A program made the translations under genes and the position numbers. From Roseicitreum antarcticum (lineage in GTDB: Bacteria > Pseudomonadota > Alphaproteobacteria > Rhodobacterales > Rhodobacteraceae), in NCBI RefSeq assembly GCF_014681765.1, contig NZ_CP061498.1:2059501-2123500 (forward strand): a DNA stretch of 64,000 nucleotides, in the 5' to 3' direction. Below, piece after piece: positions 57,234 to 64,000 of this stretch (within the stretch, counting starts at the first letter, position 1; the number at the start of each line of letters is the position of its first letter). The notes beneath the pieces were generated by a model. That model worked only from the letters and a program-made list of their open reading frames with translations, was not told where the DNA came from and searched no databases.

Positions 57234-58239
57234 GCGCGGGCCCTTCGGCGTCGGCCTCAATCGCTGCCTGGGCAATTTCATCGCTGAAATGACAGGCGGC
57301 GCGGTGTTCGCCCTGCACAATCTGCAACGCAGGCACCTGCTGCGCGCACAGGGGACGGACGAAGGGACAGCGCGTGCGGAAATGACAGCCCGATGGTGGG
57401 TCAATCGGGCTGGGCAGTTCACCGACGGGCGGGCGCGCGGCGTCACGGCCCCGGGGCGTGGGTTCCGGCACCGCGCGCAGCAACGTCTGCGTATAGGGAT
57501 GCGCGGCACGGTCGAACACGGCATCCACAGGCCCGTACTCGACGATCCGGCCCAGATACATCACGGCCACCGTGTCAGCCACATGGGCCACCACAGAAAG
57601 ATCGTGGGACACCAGAACAAGGGTCAGGCCCATCCTGTCCTGCAACCGCAAGATCAGGTTCAGGATCTGCGCCTGTATCGACACGTCCAGCGCTGACACG
57701 GGTTCATCAGCGACGATCAACTCAGGCTCCAGCGCGATGGCCCGCGCGATGCCGACCCGCTGACACTGGCCGCCTGACAGTTCATGGGGAAACCGGCCAA
57801 GGTGATGGGCGGAAAGGCCGATAAGCTCTGCAAGTGTCGTCACCTGCGCATCAATATCGCCACCGCGCCGATAGTTCAGCAGGGGCTCGGCGATGATCTG
57901 GCGCGCCGTCATCCTCGGGTTCAGCGATGCCTGCGGGTCCTGAAACACCAATTGAAACCGCTGCCGTGCGGCGTGCAGCGCGCGACGGTCAAGCTGCGCC
58001 ATGTCCTGCCCGTCGAACCGCAGGGTTCCGTCGGTCGGGCGGTCAAGCTGCGCGATAATGCGGGCAAGGGTCGACTTGCCACAGCCACTTTCGCCCACAA
58101 GGCCCAGGGTTTCGCCCCGATGTACCCGCAGGCTTACCCGGTCCAGCGCATGAAGATGGCGCCGCGGGCCGCGAACCCCGCTGCGTCCCAGGTCGAACAC
58201 CCGGCTGACGCCGTCGATTTCCAGCAATGGTTCGCTCAT
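57226..58239 (-). CDS. Peptide-type ABC transporter ATPase (DppF/OppF)
   Basis: 337 residues. Walker [10 protein letters not shown], signature LSGGQCQR, Walker [15 protein letters not shown], and the C-terminal Cys-rich oligopeptide/dipeptide extension ([15 protein letters not shown]). Second ATPase of the transporter. The ATG at 58237-58239 overlaps the dppD-like stop by four bases; the open extension upstream is a shadow. Confidence 0.93.
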   Translation of the reverse strand: MSEPLLEIDGVSRVFDLGRSGVRGPRRHLHALDRVSLRVHRGETLGLVGESGCGKSTLARIIAQLDRPTDGTLRFDGQDMAQLDRRALHAARQRFQLVFQDPQASLNPRMTARQIIAEPLLNYRRGGDIDAQVTTLAELIGLSAHHLGRFPHELSGGQCQRVGIARAIALEPELIVADEPVSALDVSIQAQILNLILRLQDRMGLTLVLVSHDLSVVAHVADTVAVMYLGRIVEYGPVDAVFDRAAHPYTQTLLRAVPEPTPRGRDAARPPVGELPSPIDPPSGCHFRTRCPFVRPLCAQQVPALQIVQGEHRAACHFSDEIAQAAIEADAEGPAHG

Positions 58240-59258
58240 GCCCAGGCCCTTACAAGTTCGTGGTCGCGCATGGCCTCGAATACCGCATCCGACCGGATGC
58301 AGCGCGCTGCATGGTCGGGGGTGACGGCGTGGGCGGGCGGCAGCGGATCGCGGCATGCAGGTTCGGCAAAGGCACAGCGATCGGCGAAAGTGCAGCCGGG
58401 TATGCGGCGGTCAAGCCGGGGCACGCTGCCGCCGATTTCGGCCAGCATGGTACGGCGGCCACTGGCGCGCGAGGGCAGCGAACGCAGCAATCCAGCAGTG
58501 TACCCATGGGACGGACGTTCGAAAATCGCACCCACCCGCCCCTCTTCGACGATGCGCCCAGCGTACATGACCAACATCCGCTCTGCCACCGAGGCGACAA
58601 CCCCAAGATCGTGGGTGATGAGGATCACGCTCATCCCAAGGTTACGCTTCAGATCTGCGATCAGGCCCAGGATCTGCGCCTGCACCGTCACGTCGAGGGC
58701 GGTGGTCGGTTCATCGGCGATCAGCAGTTCAGGATCGCAGGCCAGCGCCATGGCGATCATCACCCGCTGGCGCATCCCGCCCGACAATTCATGGGGATAG
58801 GCCGACAGCCGGCCCCCGGCATCTGGAATGCGCACCAGATCCAGCATCTCGCGGGCACGGGTCAGGGCAGCGGAATGGCTGCTGCCACGATGGCGGCGCA
58901 CCACTTCGGCGATCTGCATGCCAACGGTGTGAACCGGGTTCAGGGATGTCATTGGATCTTGAAAGATCATCCCGACACGGTTGCCCCGCACCTGCCGTAG
59001 CACCCGTTCAGGCGCGCGGGTCAGGTCAATGTCGCCCAGATGGGCGGCACCGCTGCTGATACGGGCGATCCCGCGGGGCAGAAGGCCCATGATCGCCATG
59101 GCGGTCACGCTTTTGCCGCAGCCGGACTCGCCGACGATCGACAGGATTTCACCCCGGCGCACATCGAACGAGATGCCTTCAAGCGCATGGATGGTGACGC
59201 CCCGGCTCACGAAATCGAGACTGAGGTCACGGACCCGCAGGGTGGGCGCACTGCTCAT
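58236..59258 (-). CDS. Peptide-type ABC transporter ATPase (DppD/OppD)
   Basis: 340 residues. Walker [10 protein letters not shown], signature LSGGMRQR, Walker [15 protein letters not shown], His switch in ITHDLG, and the Cys-containing C-terminal extension ([17 protein letters not shown]) of this subfamily, which can hold an iron-sulfur cluster in homologues. Overlaps the permease gene by four bases. Confidence 0.94.
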   Translation of the reverse strand: MSSAPTLRVRDLSLDFVSRGVTIHALEGISFDVRRGEILSIVGESGCGKSVTAMAIMGLLPRGIARISSGAAHLGDIDLTRAPERVLRQVRGNRVGMIFQDPMTSLNPVHTVGMQIAEVVRRHRGSSHSAALTRAREMLDLVRIPDAGGRLSAYPHELSGGMRQRVMIAMALACDPELLIADEPTTALDVTVQAQILGLIADLKRNLGMSVILITHDLGVVASVAERMLVMYAGRIVEEGRVGAIFERPSHGYTAGLLRSLPSRASGRRTMLAEIGGSVPRLDRRIPGCTFADRCAFAEPACRDPLPPAHAVTPDHAARCIRSDAVFEAMRDHELVRAWA

Positions 59259-60145
59259 AACCCGCCCCTCGCCACCTTGCGGGGGTCCAGAGCATCGCTC
59301 AGCCGGTCGCCCAGGATGTTGACCACAAGAACCAGAATCGACAGCATCGCGCCGGGATAGAACATCAGCATCGGGTGTATCCTGAAATGAGTGCGGGCAT
59401 CGGCCATCATGCCCCCCCAGCTTGGCACCTCGGGTGAAGTACCGACGCCCAGAAAACTGAGCACGGCCGAGGCAATGATGGCTGACGCTGCGGCATAGGT
59501 GGCCTGTACCAGAACCGGTGCCATCGTGTTGGGCAGGATATGCCGCCAGATCAACGCCAGACCCGATGTGCCGATGGAAATCGCCGCGTCCACATAAGGC
59601 TGTTGCCGGATCCCAAGGACAAGAGAGCGGACAAGCCGCACCATGCGCGGAATCTCAGGGACGGAAATCGCGATGATCACGGTCATCAGCCCGGCATCCA
59701 GCAGCGCCGCCAGCGCGATGGCCAGCAGAACTGCGGGAATCGCCATCATCGCATCGTTCAGCCGCATCACAACGGCCCCACCGATGTGCGAAAGCCCGGC
59801 ATAAATGCCGATGGCCACCCCTGGAACAGCCGAAATCAGCGCGACGCAAAAGGCGACGGTTAGGGATATGCGGCTGCCGTGTACCGCCCTGGCGAAAACG
59901 TCGCGGCCCAGATGGTCTGTGCCCCAGATCGCATCAGCGCTTGGCGGGCGCAGGCGGTTGGCCGGGTCGATAAGCACCGGATCACCTGCGATCAGCGGTG
60001 CGAACAGCGCCATGGCAATGAACCCGGCCAAGATGAACAGGCAAAGCGCGGTTACGGGATCACGCAGAGCAAGCGCCAGATTTTCGCGCAGCGCACTGCG
60101 TCGGCGGGCGGGGGATGTCACTTCCAAGGGGGCGGCAGGGGTCAT
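59255..60145 (-). CDS. Peptide-type ABC transporter permease (DppC)
   Basis: 296 residues, about six membrane segments. GTDHLGRDVFARAVHGSRISL is the DppC/OppC signature turn; the EAA-type loop is QPYVDAAISIGTSGLALIWRHILPN. N-terminal cytoplasmic tail precedes the first segment (ALRDPVTALCLFILAGFIAMAL). One base separates its start from the dppB-like stop. Confidence 0.93.
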   Translation of the reverse strand: MTPAAPLEVTSPARRRSALRENLALALRDPVTALCLFILAGFIAMALFAPLIAGDPVLIDPANRLRPPSADAIWGTDHLGRDVFARAVHGSRISLTVAFCVALISAVPGVAIGIYAGLSHIGGAVVMRLNDAMMAIPAVLLAIALAALLDAGLMTVIIAISVPEIPRMVRLVRSLVLGIRQQPYVDAAISIGTSGLALIWRHILPNTMAPVLVQATYAAASAIIASAVLSFLGVGTSPEVPSWGGMMADARTHFRIHPMLMFYPGAMLSILVLVVNILGDRLSDALDPRKVARGGL

Positions 60146-60146
60146 G

Positions 60147-61088
60147 TCAGCCCTTCACCCGTGGATCGAACCAAGCGTAGCTGAGATCAACAAGGATATT
60201 CACAAGGATCAATGTCGCCGAAAAGAACAAAATCACCCCCTGCAGCACGGGATAATCCCGCCGGGTGATGGCATCGACAGTCAGTCGTCCGATGCCGGGA
60301 ATGTTGAACACGGATTCGGTGACCACAACTCCGCCGATCAGCGTGGCAAGGCCGATGCCGATGACCGTTATCACCGGCACCCCGACGTTTTTCAGGGCAT
60401 GGACAATCAGGATGCGCACAGTGCCCAGCCCCTTGGCCCGCGCGGTGCGGATGTGGTTCTGGTTCAGCGCATCCAGCATCGCCGCCCGTGTCACCCGCGC
60501 GATCAACGCGGCGAAGACCAGCGCCAGCGCGAAGGACGGCAAAGCGACGCTGTGCAGGGTGGTCAGCACACCGTCGGACAGAGGTTTGTAGCCCTGCACC
60601 GGAAACCAGCGCAACTGGACTGCAAAGACATAGATCAGCATGTACCCGATCACGAACACCGGCACCGAAAACCCGATCACCGCCAGCCCCATGATGGCCC
60701 GGTCCAAAAGGCTGTTCGCCCGCCATGCCGCAATCACGCCAAGGGGCACGGCGATTGCAACTGTCAGACACAGGGTTACGGCGGCCAGCACGAACGTCGG
60801 TTCGACGCGCTGCCCGATCAGCCGCGTCACAGGTTGGTTGGAATAGATAGATGTACCAAGGTCCAGACGTACCGCATCGGCAAGCCATAACGCGAACTGA
60901 ATATGCAGCGGTTCGTCAAGCCGCAGGCGGGCCCTGATGGCCTCGACCTGCGCCGGGGTGGCATTGTCGCCCGCAAGCAAGACCGCCGGATCACCCGGCG
61001 TCAGATGGGCCAGCGAAAAGATGAATACCGCGACCAGGAACAGGATCGGAATGGCGGCCAGAAGCCGTTTGGCAAGATAGACGGGCAA
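60147..61088 (-). CDS. Peptide-type ABC transporter permease (DppB)
   Basis: About 313 residues with six membrane segments. YLAKRLLAAIPILFLVAVFIF opens the protein, LTPGDPA follows, and the EAA loop is QNHIRTARAKGLGTVRILIVH. The TTG at 61086-61088 has AGGAG seven bases upstream and is preferred; a GTG at 61116-61118 is in frame but lies inside a stem-loop. Downstream of the binding-protein gene. Confidence 0.9.
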   Translation of the reverse strand: MPVYLAKRLLAAIPILFLVAVFIFSLAHLTPGDPAVLLAGDNATPAQVEAIRARLRLDEPLHIQFALWLADAVRLDLGTSIYSNQPVTRLIGQRVEPTFVLAAVTLCLTVAIAVPLGVIAAWRANSLLDRAIMGLAVIGFSVPVFVIGYMLIYVFAVQLRWFPVQGYKPLSDGVLTTLHSVALPSFALALVFAALIARVTRAAMLDALNQNHIRTARAKGLGTVRILIVHALKNVGVPVITVIGIGLATLIGGVVVTESVFNIPGIGRLTVDAITRRDYPVLQGVILFFSATLILVNILVDLSYAWFDPRVKG

Positions 61089-61111
61089 GTCAGGGCTCCT
61101 GCTGAGGGGGC

Positions 61112-61138
61112 CCGCCACCGGAACATCTCCGATGGCGG
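61112..61138 (-). other. Stem-loop after the binding-protein gene
   Basis: CCGCCA/TGGCGG arms with an inner GGA/TCC pair form a hairpin 14 bases after the binding-protein stop and before the dppB-like start. No T-run follows. Such hairpins often protect the 3' end of binding-protein mRNA and give differential expression. Confidence 0.55.
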
Positions 61139-61151
61139 TGCGTGGCGCGGA

Positions 61152-62723
61152 TTACTCGGCGCGGCGGACGTTCCAGAAGAACGGCACCGGGCTGTCGATG
61201 AAGCCGGTCAGGTTGCTGGCAATGCCCTGTGACGGGAACGCCTGCCCCATCGGCACATAGCTGACCAGATCATGGGTCAGAACCTGCATCCGCTCGGCCA
61301 GGGCGACCCGCTCATCCTCGGTTGCTGCGGCAGCGAATTCTTCACGCAACTGCTGCAACTCCTCCGAACAGGCCCAGCCGAACCAGCCATCTTCGCAGGC
61401 ACCCGCGACATAGACGTTGGTCATGGGATTGATCTGGTCGACATAGCCCCAGCCGGTGAAGAACAGGTTCCAGCCCCCCTCGGCCACGGGCGCCTTGCTG
61501 GCGCGGCGGGTTGCCACAGTGGCCCAGTCGCTGGCCTGCACCTCGACTTTGAACCCGGCCTCTTCCAGCATCGGTTTCAGGACCGAATAATAGGCGTCGT
61601 GCACCGCAATGTCGCCGACATGCATCAGCATCACGGGCGTTCCGTCGTATCCCGCCTCATCCAGAAGCGCGCGCGCGGCATCAACATCGCGGTTCAGAAC
61701 CCGGTCGGTGTTTGCATCCGACGCATAAGGCGTGTCGCAGAAGAACACCGCCGCGCATTCAAGATAGCGGTCGGTGGCATCGCCATAGGCAGCCTGCAGG
61801 AAAGGCGTCTGCTCAAGCGCGTGTTGCAGCGCCTGACGGATCAGTGGATCGTCGAACGGCGCATTCAGGTGGTTGACCACAAGCTGCATCGAATTGCCCG
61901 CCTGCCGCGCGGCAATCGGCTTTGCGTCGTCCTGTCCATCGAAGAACGCCAGCATGTCGGCGGGCACTTCCTCGATCCAGTCGATTTCACCCACGATCAG
62001 CGCGTCGATGGCGGTAGCCGTGTCAGGGATATACGTCAGCTCGACCCTGTCGAAATGCGCCACCTTGCCCCCTGCAGCCATGCTGACAGGTTCGTCACGC
62101 GGAACGTAATCGTCGAACTTTTCGAACACCGCGATGCTGCCCGGCACCCATTCATCCTGGATCAGCTGATAGGGACCTGACCCGATAGGCGTCGCAACCG
62201 CCTCGGACGCGGGGGTTGCAGCCAGGCGGGCAGGCATGATCACCGGCACGTTCGACGAAATCTTGCCAAGCGCGTCCAGAACAAGGCCCCAGGGCTCGGA
62301 CATCGTGATGGTCAACGTAGCATCGTCCGTCGCCGCAATGCTGTCCATCTTCGAGAACAGGACCCGGCCCAGCCCGTCAACCCCGCCCCAGCGCTCAAGC
62401 GAAGCCACGACATCGCCCGCCGTTACCGGGGCACCGTCGTGAAACGTCAGGCCATCCCGCAACGTGATGACATAGACCAGCCCGTCGTCCGAAATCGTCA
62501 CACTGTCGGCCATCTGTGGCTGGACCTGATATTGCGCGTCCATGGCAAACAGCGTGTCGTACATCAAGTACGACGCATTACGGATTGTGAAATTGGTGGT
62601 CGCGATCGGATCAAGAACGTTAATGTCGCCGTTCATCCTCAGGCGCAGCGTATCTTGGGCGATTGCCACGGCGGGCAGCCCTGCCAACAGCGTAGCCGCC
62701 AGCATCGACGCAAGGTGTCGCAT
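61152..62723 (-). CDS. Peptide-type ABC transporter substrate-binding protein (family 5)
   Basis: 523 residues. Signal peptide of about 22 residues ending AIA. Family 5 solute-binding protein: LRLRMNGDINVLDPIATTNFT, VYVITLRDGLTFHDGAPVTAGDVVASLERW and DEAGYDGTPVML. The family binds peptides, opines, nickel or oligosaccharides; LacI-type control hints at a carbohydrate. First gene of the operon; GGGAGG precedes the ATG. Four Cys are present, unusual but not diagnostic. Confidence 0.9.
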   Translation of the reverse strand: MRHLASMLAATLLAGLPAVAIAQDTLRLRMNGDINVLDPIATTNFTIRNASYLMYDTLFAMDAQYQVQPQMADSVTISDDGLVYVITLRDGLTFHDGAPVTAGDVVASLERWGGVDGLGRVLFSKMDSIAATDDATLTITMSEPWGLVLDALGKISSNVPVIMPARLAATPASEAVATPIGSGPYQLIQDEWVPGSIAVFEKFDDYVPRDEPVSMAAGGKVAHFDRVELTYIPDTATAIDALIVGEIDWIEEVPADMLAFFDGQDDAKPIAARQAGNSMQLVVNHLNAPFDDPLIRQALQHALEQTPFLQAAYGDATDRYLECAAVFFCDTPYASDANTDRVLNRDVDAARALLDEAGYDGTPVMLMHVGDIAVHDAYYSVLKPMLEEAGFKVEVQASDWATVATRRASKAPVAEGGWNLFFTGWGYVDQINPMTNVYVAGACEDGWFGWACSEELQQLREEFAAAATEDERVALAERMQVLTHDLVSYVPMGQAFPSQGIASNLTGFIDSPVPFFWNVRRAE

Positions 62724-62766
62724 CTCAAGTTCCTCCCTTTGGTGGCGCACGGTTCTGCGCCGCGTG

Positions 62767-62948
62767 GCAAATCGTTTTGTGGTACCCGTTCACCTTTGCC
62801 GGTAAGCGAACGAGGCGTAGTGCACTCCTCCTAGTGCGTAACGATTTGCACGCTAGCTGCAACTTTTCCATCGATCAAGTCATTTGTTGCTATGCCGCCA
62901 GCGTCCTGCATCAGCATCAGCATCTATCTGCTTGACGAAACGTTACGC
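62767..62948. promoter_or_regulatory. Operator-like sites between the transporter operon and the LacI gene
   Basis: Three related sites share a core around CGTT. Site A 62767-62779 (GCAAATCGTTTTG), site B 62834-62851, whose minus strand reads GTGCAAATCGTTACGCAC with perfect GTGC/GCAC arms and a central CG, and site C 62937-62948 (GAAACGTTACGC). The palindrome with central CG is typical of LacI-family operators. Sites A and B lie on the transporter side and site C about 40 bp before the regulator gene. Confidence 0.6.
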
Positions 62949-62986
62949 GCTGTTGATATGTCATGGGGTAATCGAAAGGAAAATTC

Positions 62987-64000
62987 GTGGCGACGATAAA
63001 GGATGTGGCGCGGATCGCCAACGTGTCGGTTACCACGGTATCAGCGACGCTCAGCGGATCGGCCCCGGTCAGCGAAACCTTGCAAAAACGCGTCTGGGAT
63101 GCAGTGCGGGCCGCGAACTACCAGCCCGATCCGGTCGCTCAGAATCTGCGGCGGGGGGTGTCCACCACCATCGGCTTGATCGTCCCCGACATCGCGACCC
63201 CGTGGTCGGCGCATCTGGCCCGTGCAATGCAGAAGGCACTGTCCCAACGCGGGTTCAACATGTTGTTTGCCAGCAACGAAGACGACCCGGACCGCGAGAT
63301 GAACGAGATCGCCCTGATGACGGCGCACCGCGTGGCGGGCCTTATCATCGCGCCCACCAGCCTCGGCGACAAATACGCCGAGCGCCTTGTTGCCGCTGTG
63401 ACGACACCGGCGGTCCTGGTTGATCGGGTCGTCGCCCCCGATGTGTTCGATGCGGTGGCAGATGACAACGAACTCGGCGCGCAACTGCTGACGCATTACC
63501 TGCTGCGCCTGGGACACCGCGACATCGCCTTCCTGTCAGGGCGTCGCGGAATTTCGGCATCGGACGAAAGGTTCGATGCCTTTCGCGCCGCAATGGCCGG
63601 CCAGGGCGTGCCGGTGCGCGAAGACCTGATGTGCCGCTCGATCTTTCGCCATGAACATGCCTACGCCGAAGTCCAGACCCTGATGACAAACGCTGCGCCG
63701 CCGACGGCGATCATGTGCATCAGTATCGCCCAGCTTCTGGGTACCATGGCCGGGCTGAAGAACATGGGCTTGCGCGTTCCCGAGGATGTCTCGGTGATCA
63801 GCTTCGATGATTTTCATCCGGCGGTTGGCTGGCAACCATCCATCACCGCGCTGACGCAAGACACCCAGGAGTTGAGCGCACAAGCGGCCGCGCTTCTGCT
63901 CGCGCGTCTTGGCCGCGGGGCAAACGAGCCCGTTCAACCGCCGCAGATCGTGCGCATCAAGCCAAGGCTGTGCGTCAGGGAATCCTGCCGGTCGCTATTG
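62987..64000 (+). CDS. LacI-family transcriptional regulator (3' end beyond window)
   Basis: 338 codons are visible and no stop occurs before base 64000. N-terminal helix-turn-helix and hinge: ATIKDVARIANVSVTTVSAT, then PVSETLQKRVWDAVRAANYQP. The periplasmic-binding-protein-like effector domain follows (TIGLIVPDIATPWSAHLARA, GLIIAPTS, VPEDVSVISFDDF). The residue after TVS is Ala where many relatives have Arg. GTG start after GAAAGGA. Divergent from the ABC operon, which it probably represses. Confidence 0.92.
   Translation, partial: MATIKDVARIANVSVTTVSATLSGSAPVSETLQKRVWDAVRAANYQPDPVAQNLRRGVSTTIGLIVPDIATPWSAHLARAMQKALSQRGFNMLFASNEDDPDREMNEIALMTAHRVAGLIIAPTSLGDKYAERLVAAVTTPAVLVDRVVAPDVFDAVADDNELGAQLLTHYLLRLGHRDIAFLSGRRGISASDERFDAFRAAMAGQGVPVREDLMCRSIFRHEHAYAEVQTLMTNAAPPTAIMCISIAQLLGTMAGLKNMGLRVPEDVSVISFDDFHPAVGWQPSITALTQDTQELSAQAAALLLARLGRGANEPVQPPQIVRIKPRLCVRESCRSLL

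Noticed and set aside
1-64000. tRNA, rRNA, tmRNA, RNase P or SRP RNA genes
   Set aside because: No cloverleaf or conserved RNA segments found in the intergenic gaps, most of which are shorter than 200 bases.

Overview
The window is a chromosomal segment of an alphaproteobacterium, almost certainly a Rhodobacterales member (Rhodobacteraceae/Roseobacteraceae). The evidence is gene order plus protein character: chvI-chvG-hprK-rapZ-EIIA-HPr divergent from pckA; rpoZ-rsh-DUF2062-pdxJ-acpS-lepB-rnc-era-DUF1491-recO on one strand; rluC-gph-ATP12; a bztABCD amino-acid transporter; and GC-rich, gap-poor coding. No rRNA, tRNA, CRISPR array, prophage or intact insertion sequence was seen. The species cannot be fixed from the sequence alone.

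Layout. 1-6.3 kb: the tail of an EAL-domain protein, an 18-copy CCTGA microsatellite, priA (minus), transaldolase, DUF484-xerC, and 3-hydroxybutyryl-CoA dehydrogenase. 6.4-13 kb: a regulatory PTS module (HPr, EIIA-Man, RapZ, HPr kinase) behind the ChvG/ChvI two-component system, facing pckA. 13-16 kb: a TSUP permease and a long acyl-CoA dehydrogenase that is probably methylsuccinyl-CoA dehydrogenase. 15.7-24.6 kb: the long minus-strand housekeeping cluster from folK to recO. 24.7-31.5 kb: plus-strand genes with overlapping stops and starts (NYN protein, YqaA, ispH-DUF3429-GST-rnhA-TRIC, rluC-gph-ATP12). 31.7-36.2 kb: bztABCD with an internal terminator after bztA. 36.3-46.1 kb: an unusual 1019-residue membrane protein, metY, small unknowns, asparaginase, an IalB-like protein, rlmN, a small membrane protein and an FAD oxidoreductase.

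46.2-55.1 kb is the most accessory-looking part. It is a minus-strand chemotaxis operon running from a secreted PDC-like protein through a chemoreceptor, CheD, a STAS protein, CheY, CheA, CheW, CheR and a second CheY to a small protein carrying a CheZ-type DxxxQ motif. The chemoreceptor reading frame is broken by one in-frame TGA, and cheB is absent. Behind it lie about 1.3 kb of degenerate DNA (55.1-56.5 kb) holding a fragment of an ABC permease.

56.5-64 kb: a five-gene peptide/oligosaccharide-type ABC transporter followed by an alpha/beta hydrolase, all minus strand, facing a LacI-family regulator that runs off the right edge. The gap between them contains three related operator-like sites. 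The best candidates for new biology are the 1019-residue GspL/PilM-plus-GspC/PilP-like protein, the chemotaxis operon with its interrupted receptor and candidate CheT-like phosphatase, and the LacI-controlled transporter with its putative operators.
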